From contig CM061238.1 in NCBI GenBank assembly GCA_030848705.1, forward strand, positions 61,853,133 through 61,917,132: a stretch of DNA of 64,000 bases. The letters are read 5' to 3'. The position numbers and the translations under genes were made by a program. Shown here piece by piece: positions 34,262 through 47,036 of the stretch. Below the pieces are notes generated by a model that saw nothing but the letters and a program-made list of their open reading frames with translations, made no database searches and had not been told where the DNA came from. The number at the start of each line of letters is the position of its first letter. Within the stretch, counting starts at the first letter, position 1. The DNA comes from Heracleum sosnowskyi. Lineage: Eukaryota > Streptophyta > Magnoliopsida > Apiales > Apiaceae.

Positions 34262-37200
34262 CTAACTACGAGAAAATATCCACAAAATGGCCCGCTTCAT
34301 TTTTCCCCATTTTCCTTGTATAGCTCCCTTTATAGGTAAACGTAATCGGGCGTCCCCTCGTATCTGCTCCGATTCAGGCACGGACAGCTCCAAATGAAGT
34401 TTTCTGTAATTCTATAAACCCATAGGGTCAAACTACGAGAAAATATACACAAAATGGCCCGCTTCAATTTCCCCCCATTTTCCTTGTATAGCTCCCTTTA
34501 GAGGTAAACGTAATCGGGCGTCCCCTGGTATCTGCTCCGATTCAGGCACGGACAGCTCCAAATGAAGTTTTCTGTAATTCTATAAACCCATAGGGTCAAA
34601 CTACGGGAAAATATCCACAAAATGGACCGCTTCAATTTTCCCCCATTTTCCTTGTATAGCTCCCTTTAGAGGTAAACGTAATCGGGCGTCCCCTGGTATC
34701 TGCTCCGATTCAGGCACGGACGGCTCCAAATGAAGTTTTCTGTAATTCTATAAACCCATAGGGTCGAACTACGAGAAAATATCCACAAAATGGCCCGCTT
34801 CAATTTTTCCCCATTTTCCTTGTATAGCTCCCTTTATAGGTAAACGTAATCGGGCGTCCCCTGGTATCTGCTCCGATTCAGGAACGGACAGCTCCAAATG
34901 AAGTTTTCTGTAATTCTATAAACCCATAGGGTCAAACTACGAGAAACTATCCACAAAATGGCCCGCTTCAATTTCCCCCATTTTCCTTGTATAGCTCCCT
35001 TTAGAAGTAAACGTAATCGGGCGTCCCCTGGTATCTGCTCCGATTCAGGCACGGACAGCTCCAAATGAAGTTTTCTGTAATTCTATAAACCCATAGGGTC
35101 AAACTACGAGAAAATATCCACAAAATGGCCCGCTTCAATTTTCCCCCATTTTTCTTGTGTAGCTCCCTTTAGAGGTAAACGTAATCGGGCGTCCCCTGGT
35201 ATCTGCTCTGATTCAGGCACGGACGGCTCCAAATGAAGTTTTCTGTAATTCTATAAACCCATAGGGTCAAACTACGGGAAAATATCCACAAAATGGACCG
35301 CTTCAATTTTCCCCCATTTTCCTTGTATAGCTTCCTTTAGAGGTAAACGTAATCGGGCGTCCCTGGTATCTGCTCCGATTCAGGCACGGACGGCTCCAAA
35401 TGAAGTTTTCTGTAATTCTATAAACCCATAGGGTCGAACTACGAGAAAATATCCACAAAATGGCCCGCTTCAATTTTTCCCCATTTTCCTTGTATAGCTC
35501 CCTTTATAGGTAAACGTAATCGGGCGTCCCCTGGTATCTGCTCCGATTCAGGCACGGACGGCTCCAAATGAAGTTTTCTGCAATTCTATAAACCCATAGG
35601 GTCGAACTACGAGAAAATATCCACAAAATGGCCCGCTTCAATTTTCCCCCATTTTCCTTGTATAGCTCCCTTTAGAAGTAAACGTAATCGGGCGTCCCCT
35701 GGTATCTGCTCCGATTCAGGCACGGACAGCTCCAAATGAAGTTTTCTGTAATTCTATAAACCCATAGGGTCAAACTACGAGAAAATATCCACAAAATGGC
35801 CCGCTTCAATTTTCTCCCATTTTCCTTGTATAGCTCCCTTTAGAGGTAAACGTAATCGGGCGTCCCCTGGTATCTGCTCCGATTCAGGCACGGACGGCTC
35901 CAAATGAAGTTTTCTGTAATTCTATAAACCCATAGGGTCAAACTACGGGAAAATATCCACAAAATGGACCGCTTCAATTTTCCCCCATTTTCCTTGTATA
36001 GCTCCCTTTAGAGGTAAACGTAATCGGGCGTCCCCTGGTATCTGCTCCGATTCAGGCACGGACGGCTCCAAATGAAGTTTTCTGTAATTCTATAAACCCA
36101 TAGGGTCGAACTACGAGAAAATATCCACAAAATGGCCCGCTTCAATTTTTCCCCATTTTCCTTGTATAGCTCCCTTTATAGGTAAACGTAATCGGGCGTC
36201 CCCTGGTATCTGCTCCGATTCAGGCACGGACGGCTCCAAATGAAGTTTTCTGCAATTTTCTGTAATTCTATAAACCCATAGGGTCAAACTACGGGAAAAT
36301 ATCCACAAAATGGACCGCTTCAATTTTCCCCCATTTTCCTTGTATAGCTTCCTTTAGAGGTAAACGTAATCGGGCGTCCCTGGTATCTGCTCCGATTCAG
36401 GCACGGACGGCTCCAAATGAAGTTTTCTGTAATTCTATAAACCCATAGGGTCGAACTACGAGAAAATATCCACAAAATGGCCCGCTTCAATTTTCCCCCA
36501 TTTTCCTTGTATAGCTCCCTTTAGAAGTAAACGTAATCGGGCGTCCCCTGGTATCTGCTCCGATTCAGGCACGGACAGCTCCAAATGAAGTTTTCTGTAA
36601 TTCTATAAACCCATAGGGTCAAACTACGAGAAAATATCCACAAAATGGCCCGCTTCAATTTTCTCCCATTTTCCTTGTATAGCTCCCTTTAGAGGTAAAC
36701 GTAATCGGGCGTCCCCTGGTATCTGCTCCGATTCAGGCACGGACGGCTCCAAATGAAGTTTTCTGTAATTCTATAAACAAATAGGGTCAAACTACGAGAA
36801 AATATCCACAAAATGGCCCGCTTCATTTTTCCCCATTTTCCTTGTATAGCTCCCTTTATAGGTAAACGTAATCGGGCGTCCCCTCGTATCTGCTCCGATT
36901 CAGGCACGGACAGCTCCAAATGAAGTTTTCTGTAATTCTATAAACCCATAGGGTCAAACTACGAGAAAATATACACAAAATGGCCCGCTTCAATTTCCCC
37001 CCATTTTCCTTGTATAGCTCCCTTTAGAGGTAAACGTAATCGGGCGTCCCCTGGTATCTGCTCCGATTCAGGCACGGACAGCTCCAAATGAAGTTTTCTG
37101 TAATTCTATAAACCCATAGGGTCAAACTACGGGAAAATATCCACAAAATGGACCGCTTCAATTTTCCCCCATTTTCCTTGTATAGCTCCCTTTAGAGGTA

Positions 37201-37794
37201 AACGTAATCGGGCGTCCCCTGGTATCTGCTCCGATTCAGGCACGGACGGCTCCAAATGAAGTTTTCTGTAATTCTATAAACCCATAGGGTCGAACTACGA
37301 GAAAATATCCACAAAATGGCCCGCTTCAATTTTTCCCCATTTTCCTTGTATAGCTCCCTTTATAGGTAAACGTAATCGGGCGTACCCTGGTATCTGCTCC
37401 GATTCAGGCACGGACGGCTCCAAATGAAGTTTTCTGCAATTCTATAAACCCATAGGGTCGAACTACGAGAAAATATCCACAAAATGGCCCGCTTCAATTT
37501 TCCCCCATTTTCCTTGTATAGCTCCCTTTAGAAGTAAACGTAATCGGGCGTCCCCTGGTATCTGCTCCGATTCAGGCACGGACAGCTCCAAATGAAATTT
37601 TCTGTAATTCTATAAACCCATAGGGTCAAACTACGAGAAAATATCCACAAAATGGCCCGCTTCAATTTTCTCCCATTTTCCTTGTATAGCTCCCTTTAGA
37701 GGTAAACGTAATCGGGCGTCCCCTGGTATCTGCTCCGATTCAGGCACGGACGGCTCCAAATGAAGTTTTCTGTAATTCTATAAACAAATAGGGT
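34262..37794 (+). repeat. Higher-order repeat copy 3 (3533 bp)
   Basis: Same unit order and indels. It opens with gggtctaacta (tcaaac to tctaac), shared only with copy 4, so these two are probably nearest relatives at this site. Copy-specific change: gcgtaccctgg near 37384. Long part 34262-36787, short part 36788-37794. Confidence 0.92.
36107..36284 (+). repeat. 178-bp junction monomer, HOR copy 3
   Basis: Same 10-bp duplication (about 36246-36265), exactly 3533 bp from copy 2. The fusion predates spread of the HOR. Confidence 0.9.
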
Positions 37795-40152
37795 CTAACT
37801 ACGAGAAAATATCCACAAAATGGCCCGCTTCATTTTTCCCCATTTTCCTTGTATAGCTCCCTTTATAGGTAAACGTAATCGGGCGTCCCCTCGTATCTGC
37901 TCCGATTCAGGCACGGACAGCTCCAAATGAAGTTTTCTGTAATTCTATAAACCCATAGGGTCAAACTACGAGAAAATATACACAAAATGGCCCGCTTCAA
38001 TTTCCCCCCATTTTCCTTGTATAGCTCCCTTTAGAGGTAAACGTAATCGGGCGTCCCCTGGTATCTGCTCCGATTCAGGCACGGACAGCTCCAAATGAAG
38101 TTTTCTGTAATTCTATAAACCCATAGGGTCAAACTACGGGAAAATATCCACAAAATGGACCGCTTCAATTTTCCCCCATTTTCCTTGTATAGCTCCCTTT
38201 AGAGGTAAACGTAATCGGGCGTCCCCTGGTATCTGCTCCGATTCAGGCACGGACGGCTCCAAATGAAGTTTTCTGTAATTCTATAAACCCATAGGGTCGA
38301 ACTACGAGAAAATATCCACAAAATGGCCCGCTTCAATTTTTCCCCATTTTCCTTGTATAGCTCCCTTTATAGGTAAACGTAATCGGGCGTCCCCTGGTAT
38401 CTGCTCCGATTCAGGAACGGACAGCTCCAAATGAAGTTTTCTGCAATTCTATAAACCCATAGGGTCAAACTACGAGAAACTATCCACAAAATGGCCCGCT
38501 TCAATTTCCCCCATTTTCCTTGTATAGCTCCCTTTAGAAGTAAACGTAATCGGGCGTCCCCTGGTATCTGCTCCGATTCAGGCACGGACAGCTCCAAATG
38601 AAGTTTTCTGTAATTCTATAAACCCATAGGGTCAAACTACGAGAAAATATCCACAAAATGGCCCGCTTCAATTTTCTCCCATTTTTCTTGTGTAGCTCCC
38701 TTTAGAGGTAAACGTAATCGGGCGTCCCCTGGTATCTGCTCTGATTCAGGCACGGACGGCTCCAAATGAAGTTTTCTGTAATTCTATAAACCCATAGGGT
38801 CAAACTACGGGAAAATATCCACAAAATGGACCGCTTCAATTTTCCCCCATTTTCCTTGTATAGCTTCCTTTAGAGGTAAACGTAATCGGGCGTCCCTGGT
38901 ATCTGCTCCGATTCAGGCACGGACGGCTCCAAATGAAGTTTTCTGTAATTCTATAAACCCATAGGGTCGAACTACGAGAAAATATCCACAAAATGGCCCG
39001 CTTCAATTTTTCCCCATTTTCCTTGTATAGCTCCCTTTATAGGTAAACGTAATCGGGCGTCCCCTGGTATCTGCTCCGATTCAGGCACGGACGGCTCCAA
39101 ATGAAGTTTTCTGCAATTCTATAAACCCATAGGGTCGAACTACGAGAAAATATCCACAAAATGGCCCGCTTCAATTTTCCCCCATTTTCCTTGTATAGCT
39201 CCCTTTAGAAGTAAACGTAATCGGGCGTCCCCTGGTATCTGCTCCGATTCAGGCACGGACAGCTCCAAATGAAGTTTTCTGTAATTCTATAAACCCATAG
39301 GGTCAAACTACGAGAAAATATCCACAAAATGGCCCGCTTCAATTTTCTCCCATTTTCCTTGTATAGCTCCCTTTAGAGGTAAACGTAATCGGGCGTCCCC
39401 TGGTATCTGCTCCGATTCAGGCACGGACGGCTCCAAATGAAGTTTTCTGTAATTCTATAAACCCATAGGGTCAAACTACGGGAAAATATCCACAAAATGG
39501 ACCGCTTCAATTTTCCCCCATTTTCCTTGTATAGCTCCCTTTAGAGGTAAACGTAATCGGGCGTCCCCTGGTATCTGCTCCGATTTAGGCACGGACGGCT
39601 CCAAATGAAGTTTTCTGTAATTCTATAAACCCATAGGGTCGAACTACGAGAAAATATCCACAAAATGGCCCGCTTCAATTTTTCCCCATTTTCCTTGTAT
39701 AGCTCCCTTTATAGGTAAACGTAATCGGGCGTCCCCTGGTATCTGCTCCGATTCAGGCACGGACGACTCCAAATGAAGTTTTCTGCAATTTTCTGTAATT
39801 CTATAAACCCATAGGGTCAAACTACGGGAAAATATCCACAAAATGGACCGCTTCAATTTTCCCCCATTTTCCTTGTATAGCTTCCTTTAGAGGTAAACGT
39901 AATCGGGCGTCCCTGGTATCTACTCCGATTCAGGCACGGACGGCTCCAAATGAAGTTTTCTGTAATTCTATAAACCCATAGGGTCGAACTACGAGAAAAT
40001 ATCCACAAAATGGCCCGCTTCAATTTTCCCCCATTTTCCTTGTATAGCTCCCTTTAGAAGTAAACGTAATCGGGCGTCCCCTGGTATCTGCTCCGATTCA
40101 GGCACGGACAGCTCCAAATGAAGTTTTCTGTAATTCTATAAACCCATAGGGT
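37795..40152 (+). repeat. Higher-order repeat copy 4, partial (14 of 21 monomers)
   Basis: Follows the HOR order from the marker unit through the 178-bp unit to the tagaagt unit at 39985, then leaves it at 40153, where a cgggaaa/tggaccgc unit stands instead of the expected ttttctccc unit. It has more private changes than the inner copies (gatttaggc, ggacgactcc, tatctactcc) and shares tgcaatt and ttttctcccattttt with the precursor block at 26022-26524, so it may be an older edge copy. Confidence 0.88.
39640..39817 (+). repeat. 178-bp junction monomer, HOR copy 4
   Basis: Same 10-bp duplication (about 39779-39798). This copy also carries ggacgactcc instead of ggacggctcc. Last occurrence in the window; no 178-bp unit is found after 40153. 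Confidence 0.9.
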
Positions 40153-41328
40153 CAAACTACGGGAAAATATCCACAAAATGGACCGCTTCAATTTTCCCCC
40201 ATTTTCCTTGTATAGCTCCCTTTAGAGGTAAACGTAATCGGGCGTCCCCTGGTATCTGCTCCGATTCAGGCACGGACGGCTCCAAATGAAGTTTTCTGTA
40301 ATTCTATAAACCCATAGGGTCGAACTACGGGAAAATATCCACAAAATGGCCCGCTTCAATTTTTCCCCATTTTCCTTGTATAGCTCCCTTTATAGGTAAA
40401 CGTAATCGGGCGTCCCCTGGTATCTGCTCCGATTCAGGCACGGACGGCTCCAAATGAAGTTTTCTGCAATTCTATAAACCCATAGGGTCGAACTACGAGA
40501 AAATATCCACAAAATGGCCCGCTTCAATTTTCCCCCATTTTCCTTGTATAGCTCCCTTTAGAAGTAAACGTAATCGGGCGTCCCCTGGTATCTGCTCCGA
40601 TTCAGGCACGGACAGCTCCAAATGAAGTTTTCTGTAATTCTATAAACCCATAGGGTCAAACTACGAGAAAATATCCACAAAATGGCCCGCTTCAATTTTT
40701 CCCCATTTTCCTTGTATAGCTCCCTTTATAGGTAAACGTAATCGGGCGTCCCCTGGTATCTGCTCCGATTCAGGCACGGACGGCTCCAAATGAAGTTTTC
40801 TGCAATTCTATAAACCCATAGGGTCGAACTACGAGAAAATATCCACAAAATGGCCCGCTTCAATTTCCCCCCATTTTCCTTGTATAGCTCCCTTTAGAAG
40901 TAAACGTAATCGGGCGTCCCCTGGTATCTGCTCCGATTCAGGCACGGACGGCTCCAAATGAAGTTTTCTGTAATTCTATAAACCCATAGGGTCGAACTAC
41001 GAGAAAATATCCACAAAATGCCCCGCTTCAATTTTTCCCCATTTTCCTTGTATAGCTCCCTTTATAGGTAAACGTAATCGGGCGTCCCCTGGTATCTGCT
41101 CCGATTCAGGCACGGACATTTCCAAATGAAGTTTTCTGCAATTCTATAAACCCATAGGGTCAAACTACGAGAAAATATCCACAAAATGGCCCGCTTCAAT
41201 TTTCCCCCATTTTCCTTGTATAGCTCCCTTTATAGGTAAACGTAATCGGGCGTCCCCTAGTATCTGCTCCGATTCAGGCACGGACGGCTCCAAATGAAGT
41301 TTTCTGCAATTCTATAAACCCATAGGGT
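40153..41328 (+). repeat. 7-monomer segment, left member of a 14,268-bp-spaced pair
   Basis: Unit order (cgggaaa/tggaccgc; tata; tagaagt; caaac-start tata; T3C6 tagaagt; tata; T4C5 tata) matches 54421-55596, although the sixth unit here has a private ggacatttcc and the seventh cctagtatct. The pair brackets most of zone D. It starts exactly where HOR copy 4 stops following the 21-unit order. Confidence 0.78.
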
Positions 41329-42335
41329 CGAACTACGAGAAAATATCCACAAAATGGCCCGCTTCAATTTTTCCCCATTTTCCTTGTATAGCTCCCTTTA
41401 TAGGTAAACGTAATCGGGCGTCCCCTGGTATCTGCTCCGATTCAGGCACGGACGGCTCCAAATGAAGTTTTCTGCAATTCTATAAACCCATAGGGTCGAA
41501 CTACGAGAAAATATCCACAAAATGGCCCGCTTCAATTTTCCCCCATTTTCCTTGTATAGCTCCCTTTAGAAGTAAACGTAATCGGGCGTCCCCTGGTATC
41601 TGTCCGATTCAGGCACGGACAGCTTCAAATGAAGTTTTCTACAATTCTATAAACCCATAGTGTCAAACTACGAGAAAATATCCACAAAATGGCCCGCTTC
41701 AATTTTTCCCCATTTTCCTTGTATAGCTCCCTTTAGAGGTAAACGTAATCGGGCGTCCCCTGGTATCTGCTCCGATTCAGGCACAGACAGCTTCAAATGA
41801 AGTTTTCTACAATTCTATAAACCCATGGGGTCAAACTACGAGAAAATATCCACAAAATGGCCCGCTTCAATTTTTCCCCATTTTCCTTGTATAGCTCCCT
41901 TTATAGGTAAACGTAATCGTGCGTCCCCTGGTATCTGCTCCGATTCAGGCACAGACGGCTCCAAATGAAGTTTTCTGCAATTCTATAAACCCATAGGGTC
42001 AAACTACGAGAAAATATCCACAAAATGGCCCACTTCAATTTTCCCCCATTTTCCTTGTATAGCTCCCTTTATAGGTAAACGTAATCGGGCGTCCCCTGGT
42101 ATCTGCTCCGATTCAGGCACGGACGGCTCCAAATGAAGTTTTCTGCAATTCTATAAACCCATAGGGTCGAACTACGAGAAAATATCCACAAAATGGCCCG
42201 CTTCAATTTTTCCCCATTTTCCTTGTATAGCTCCCTTTATAGGTAAACGTAATCGGGCGTCCCCTGGTATCTGCTCCGATTCAGGCACGGACGGCTCCAA
42301 ATGAAGTTTTCTGCAATTCTATAAACCCATAGGGT

Positions 42336-43511
42336 CGAACTACGAGAAAATATCCACAAAATGGCCCGCTTCAATTTTCCCCCATTTTCCTTGTATAGCT
42401 CCCTTTAGAAGTAAACGTAATCGGGCGTCCCCTGGTATCTGCTCCGATTCAGGCACGGACAGCTTCAAATGAAGTTTTCTACAATTCTATAAACCCATAG
42501 TGTCAAACTACGAGAAAATATCCACAAAATGGCCCGCTTCAATTTTTCCCCATTTTCCTTGTATAGCTCCCTTTAGAGGTAAACGTAATCGGGCGTCCCC
42601 TGGTATCTGCTCCGATTCAGGCACAGACAGCTTCAAATGAAGTTTTCTACAATTCTATAAACCCATGGGGTCAAACTACGAGAAAATATCCACAAAATGG
42701 CCCGCTTCAATTTTTCCCCATTTTCCTTGTATAGCTCCCTTTATAGGTAAACGTAATCGGGCGTCCCCTGGTATCTGCTCCGATTCAGGCACGGACGGCT
42801 CCAAATGAAGTTTTCTGCAATTCTATAAACCCATAGGGTCGAACAACGAGAAAATATCCACAAAATGGCCCGCTTCAATTTCCCCCCATTTTCCTTGTAT
42901 AGCTCCCTTTAGAAGTAAACGTAATCGGGCGTCCCCTGGTATCTGCTCCGATTCAGGCACGGACGGCTCCAAATGAAGTTTTCTGTAATTCTATAAACCC
43001 ATAGGGTCGAACTACGAGAAAATATCCACAAAATGGCCCGCTTCAATTTTTCCCCATTTTCCTTGTATAGCTCCCTTTATAGGTAAACATAATCGGGCGT
43101 CCCCTGGTATCTGCTCCGATTCAGGCACGGACAGCTCCAAATGAAGTTTTCTGCAATTCTATAAACCCATAGGGTCAAACTACGAGAAAATATCCACAAA
43201 ATGGCCCGCTTCAATTTTCCCCCATTTTCCTTGTATAGCTCCCTTTATAGGTAAACGTAATCGGGCGTCCCCTGGTATCTGCTCCGATTCAGGCACGGAC
43301 GGCTCCAAATGAAGTTTTCTGCAATTCTATAAACCCATAGGGTCGAACTACGAGAAAATATCCACAAAATGGCCCGCTTCAATTTTTCCCCATTTTCCTT
43401 GTATAGCTCCCTTTATAGGTAAACGTAATCGGGCGTCCCCTGGTATCTGCTCCGATTCAGGCACGGACGGCTCCAAATGAAGTTTTCTGCAATTCTATAA
43501 ACCCATAGGGT
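42336..43511 (+). repeat. 7-monomer block, copy 1 of a 3525-bp-spaced pair
   Basis: Order: tagaagt/catagtgt unit, catggggt unit, tata/cggctcc, cgaacaacgag T3C6, aaacataatc, T4C5 tata, tcgaac tata. The same order occurs at 45861-47036. The 3525-bp offset is 21 units less three 1-bp deletions, the same unit number as the zone C HOR although composition differs. Confidence 0.82.
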
Positions 43512-43679
43512 CGAACTACGAGAAAATATCCACAAAATGGCCCGCTTCAATTTTTCCCCATTTTCCTTGTATAGCTCCCTTTATAGGTAAACGTAATCGG
43601 GCGTCCCCTGGTATCTGCTCCGATTCAGGCACGGACGGCTCCAAATGAAGTTTTCTGCAATTCTATAAACCCATAGGGT

Positions 43680-44350
43680 CGAACTACGAGAAAATATCCA
43701 CAAAATGGCCCGCTTCAATTTTCCCCCATTTTCCTTGTATAGCTCCCTTTAGAAGTAAACGTAATCGGGCGTCCCCTGGTATCTGTCCGATTCAGGCATG
43801 GACAGCTTCAAATGAAGTTTTCTACAATTCTATAAACCCATAGTGTCAAACTACGAGAAAATATCCACAAAATGGCCCGCTTCAATTTTTCCCCATTTTC
43901 CTTGTATAGCTCCCTTTAGAGGTAAACGTAATCGGGCGTCCCCTGGTATCTGCTCCGATTCAGGCACAGACAGCTTCAAATGAAGTTTTCTACAATTCTA
44001 TAAACCCATGGGGTCAAACTACGAGAAAATATCCACAAAATGGCCCGCTTCAATTTTTCCCCATTTTCCTTGTATAGCTCCCTTTATAGGTAAACGTAAT
44101 CGGGCGTCCCCTGGTATCTGCTCCGATTCAGGCACAGACGGCTCCAAATGAAGTTTTCTGCAATTCTATAAACCCATAGGGTCAAACTACGAGAAAATAT
44201 CCACAAAATGGCCGACTTCAATTTTCCCCCATTTTCCTTGTATAGCTCCCTTTATAGGTAAACGTAATCGGGCGTCCCCTGGTATCTGCTCCGATTCAGG
44301 CACGGACGGCTCCAAATGAAGTTTTCTGCAATTCTATAAACCCATAGGGT
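43680..44350 (+). repeat. 4-monomer block with tatctgtccg deletion, copy 1
   Basis: Starts with a 167-bp unit in which tatctgctccg has lost a C (tatctgtccg), ends catagtgt, and is followed by catggggt, acagacggctcc and ggccgactt units. Repeated at 45023-45693, offset 1343 bp. An earlier related unit with the same C deletion is at 41497, but there it is followed by ggcccactt instead of ggccgactt. Confidence 0.82.
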
Positions 44351-45022
44351 CGAACAACGAGAAAATATCCACAAAATGGCCCGCTTCAATTTCCCCCCAT
44401 TTTCCTTGTATAGCTCCCTTTAGAAGTAAACGTAATCGGGCGTCCCCTGGTATCTGCTCCGATTCAGGCACGGACGGCTCCAAATGAAGTTTTCTGCAAT
44501 TCTATAAACCCATAGGGTCAAACTACGAGAAAATATCCACAAAATGGCCCGCTTCAATTTTCCCCCATTTTCCTTGTATAGCTCCCTTTATAGGTAAACG
44601 TAATCGGGCGTCCCCTGGTATCTGCTCCGATTCAGGCACGGACGGCTCCAAATGAAGTTTTCTGCAATTCTATAAACCCATAGGGTCGAACTACGAGAAA
44701 ATATCCACAAAATGGCCCGCTTCAATTTTTCCCCATTTTCCTTGTATAGCTCCCTTTATAGGTAAACGTAATCGGGCGTCCCCTGGTATCTGCTCCGATT
44801 CAGGCACGGACGGCTCCAAATGAAGTTTTCTGCAATTCTATAAACCCATAGGGTCGAACTACGAGAAAATATCCACAAAATGGCCCGCTTCAATTTTTCC
44901 CCATTTTCCTTGTATAGCTCCCTTTATAGGTAAACGTAATCGGGCGTCCCCTGGTATCTGCTCCGATTCAGGCACGGACGGCTCCAAATGAAGTTTTCTG
45001 CAATTCTATAAACCCATAGGGT

Positions 45023-45693
45023 CGAACTACGAGAAAATATCCACAAAATGGCCCGCTTCAATTTTCCCCCATTTTCCTTGTATAGCTCCCTTTAGAAGTA
45101 AACGTAATCGGGCGTCCCCTGGTATCTGTCCGATTCAGGCACGGACAGCTTCAAATGAAGTTTTCTACAATTCTATAAACCCATAGTGTCAAACTACGAG
45201 AAAATATCCACAAAATGGCCCGCTTCAATTTTTCCCCATTTTCCTTGTATAGCTCCCTTTAGAGGTAAACGTAATCGGGCGTCCCCTGGTATCTGCTCCG
45301 ATTCAGGCACAGACAGCTTCAAATGAAGTTTTCTACAATTCTATAAACCCATGGGGTCAAACTACGAGAAAATATCCACAAAATGGCCCGCTTCAATTTT
45401 TCCCCATTTTCCTTGTATAGCTCCCTTTATAGGTAAACGTAATCGGGCGTCCCCTGGTATCTGCTCCGATTCAGGCACAGACGGCTCCAAATGAAGTTTT
45501 CTGCAATTCTATAAACCCATAGGGTCAAACTACGAGAAAATATCCACAAAATGGCCGACTTCAATTTTCCCCCATTTTCCTTGTATAGCTCCCTTTATAG
45601 GTAAACGTAATCGGGCGTCCCCTGGTATCTGCTCCGATTCAGGCACGGACGGCTCCAAATGAAGTTTTCTGCAATTCTATAAACCCATAGGGT
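45023..45693 (+). repeat. 4-monomer block with tatctgtccg deletion, copy 2
   Basis: Same four units and private markers as 43680-44350. The next unit (45694-45860) has cccttttatgtaaacg, a 1-bp shorter rearranged form of ccctttataggtaaacg that occurs nowhere else in the window. Confidence 0.82.
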
Positions 45694-45860
45694 CGAACTA
45701 CGAGAAAATATCCACAAAATGGCCCGCTTCAATTTTTCCCCATTTTCCTTGTATAGCTCCCTTTTATGTAAACGTAATCGGGCGTCCCCTGGTATCTGCT
45801 CCGATTCAGGCACGGACGGCTCCAAATGAAGTTTTCTGCAATTCTATAAACCCATAGGGT

Positions 45861-47036
45861 CGAACTACGAGAAAATATCCACAAAATGGCCCGCTTCAAT
45901 TTTCCCCCATTTTCCTTGTATAGCTCCCTTTAGAAGTAAACGTAATCGGGCGTCCCCTGGTATCTGCTCCGATTCAGGCACGGACAGCTTCAAATGAAGT
46001 TTTCTACAATTCTATAAACCCATAGTGTCAAACTACGAGAAAATATCCACAAAATGGCCCGCTTCAATTTTTCCCCATTTTCCTTGTATAGCTCCCTTTA
46101 GAGGTAAACGTAATCGGGCGTCCCCTGGTATCTGCTCCGATTCAGGCACAGACAGCTTCAAATGAAGTTTTCTACAATTCTATAAACCCATGGGGTCAAA
46201 CTACGAGAAAATATCCACAAAATGGCCCGCTTCAATTTTTCCCCATTTTCCTTGTATAGCTCCCTTTATAGGTAAACGTAATCGGGCGTCCCCTGGTATC
46301 TGCTCCGATTCAGGCACGGACGGCTCCAAATGAAGTTTTCTGCAATTCTATAAACCCATAGGGTCGAACAACGAGAAAATATCCACAAAATGGCCCGCTT
46401 CAATTTCCCCCCATTTTCCTTGTATAGCTCCCTTTAGAAGTAAACGTAATCGGGCGTCCCCTGGTATCTGCTCCGATTCAGGCACGGACGGCTCCAAATG
46501 AAGTTTTCTGTAATTCTATAAACCCATAGGGTCGAACTACGAGAAAATATCCACAAAATGGCCCGCTTCAATTTTTCCCCATTTTCCTTGTATAGCTCCC
46601 TTTATAGGTAAACATAATCGGGCGTCCCCTGGTATCTGCTCCGATTCAGGCACGGACAGCTCCAAATGAAGTTTTCTGCAATTCTATAAACCCATAGGGT
46701 CAAACTACGAGAAAATATCCACAAAATGGCCCGCTTCAATTTTCCCCCATTTTCCTTGTATAGCTCCCTTTATAGGTAAACGTAATCGGGCGTCCCCTGG
46801 TATCTGCTCCGATTCAGGCACGGACGGCTCCAAATGAAGTTTTCTGCAATTCTATAAACCCATAGGGTCGAACTACGAGAAAATATCCACAAAATGGCCC
46901 GCTTCAATTTTTCCCCATTTTCCTTGTATAGCTCCCTTTATAGGTAAACGTAATCGGGCGTCCCCTGGTATCTGCTCCGATTCAGGCACGGACGGCTCCA
47001 AATGAAGTTTTCTGCAATTCTATAAACCCATAGGGT
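45861..47036 (+). repeat. 7-monomer block, copy 2 of the 3525-bp-spaced pair
   Basis: Same seven units as 42336-43511 including cgaacaacgag and aaacataatc. The last four units are repeated again at 48211-48882, and the aaacataatc-T4C5-tata trio also at 47707-48210. Confidence 0.82.
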
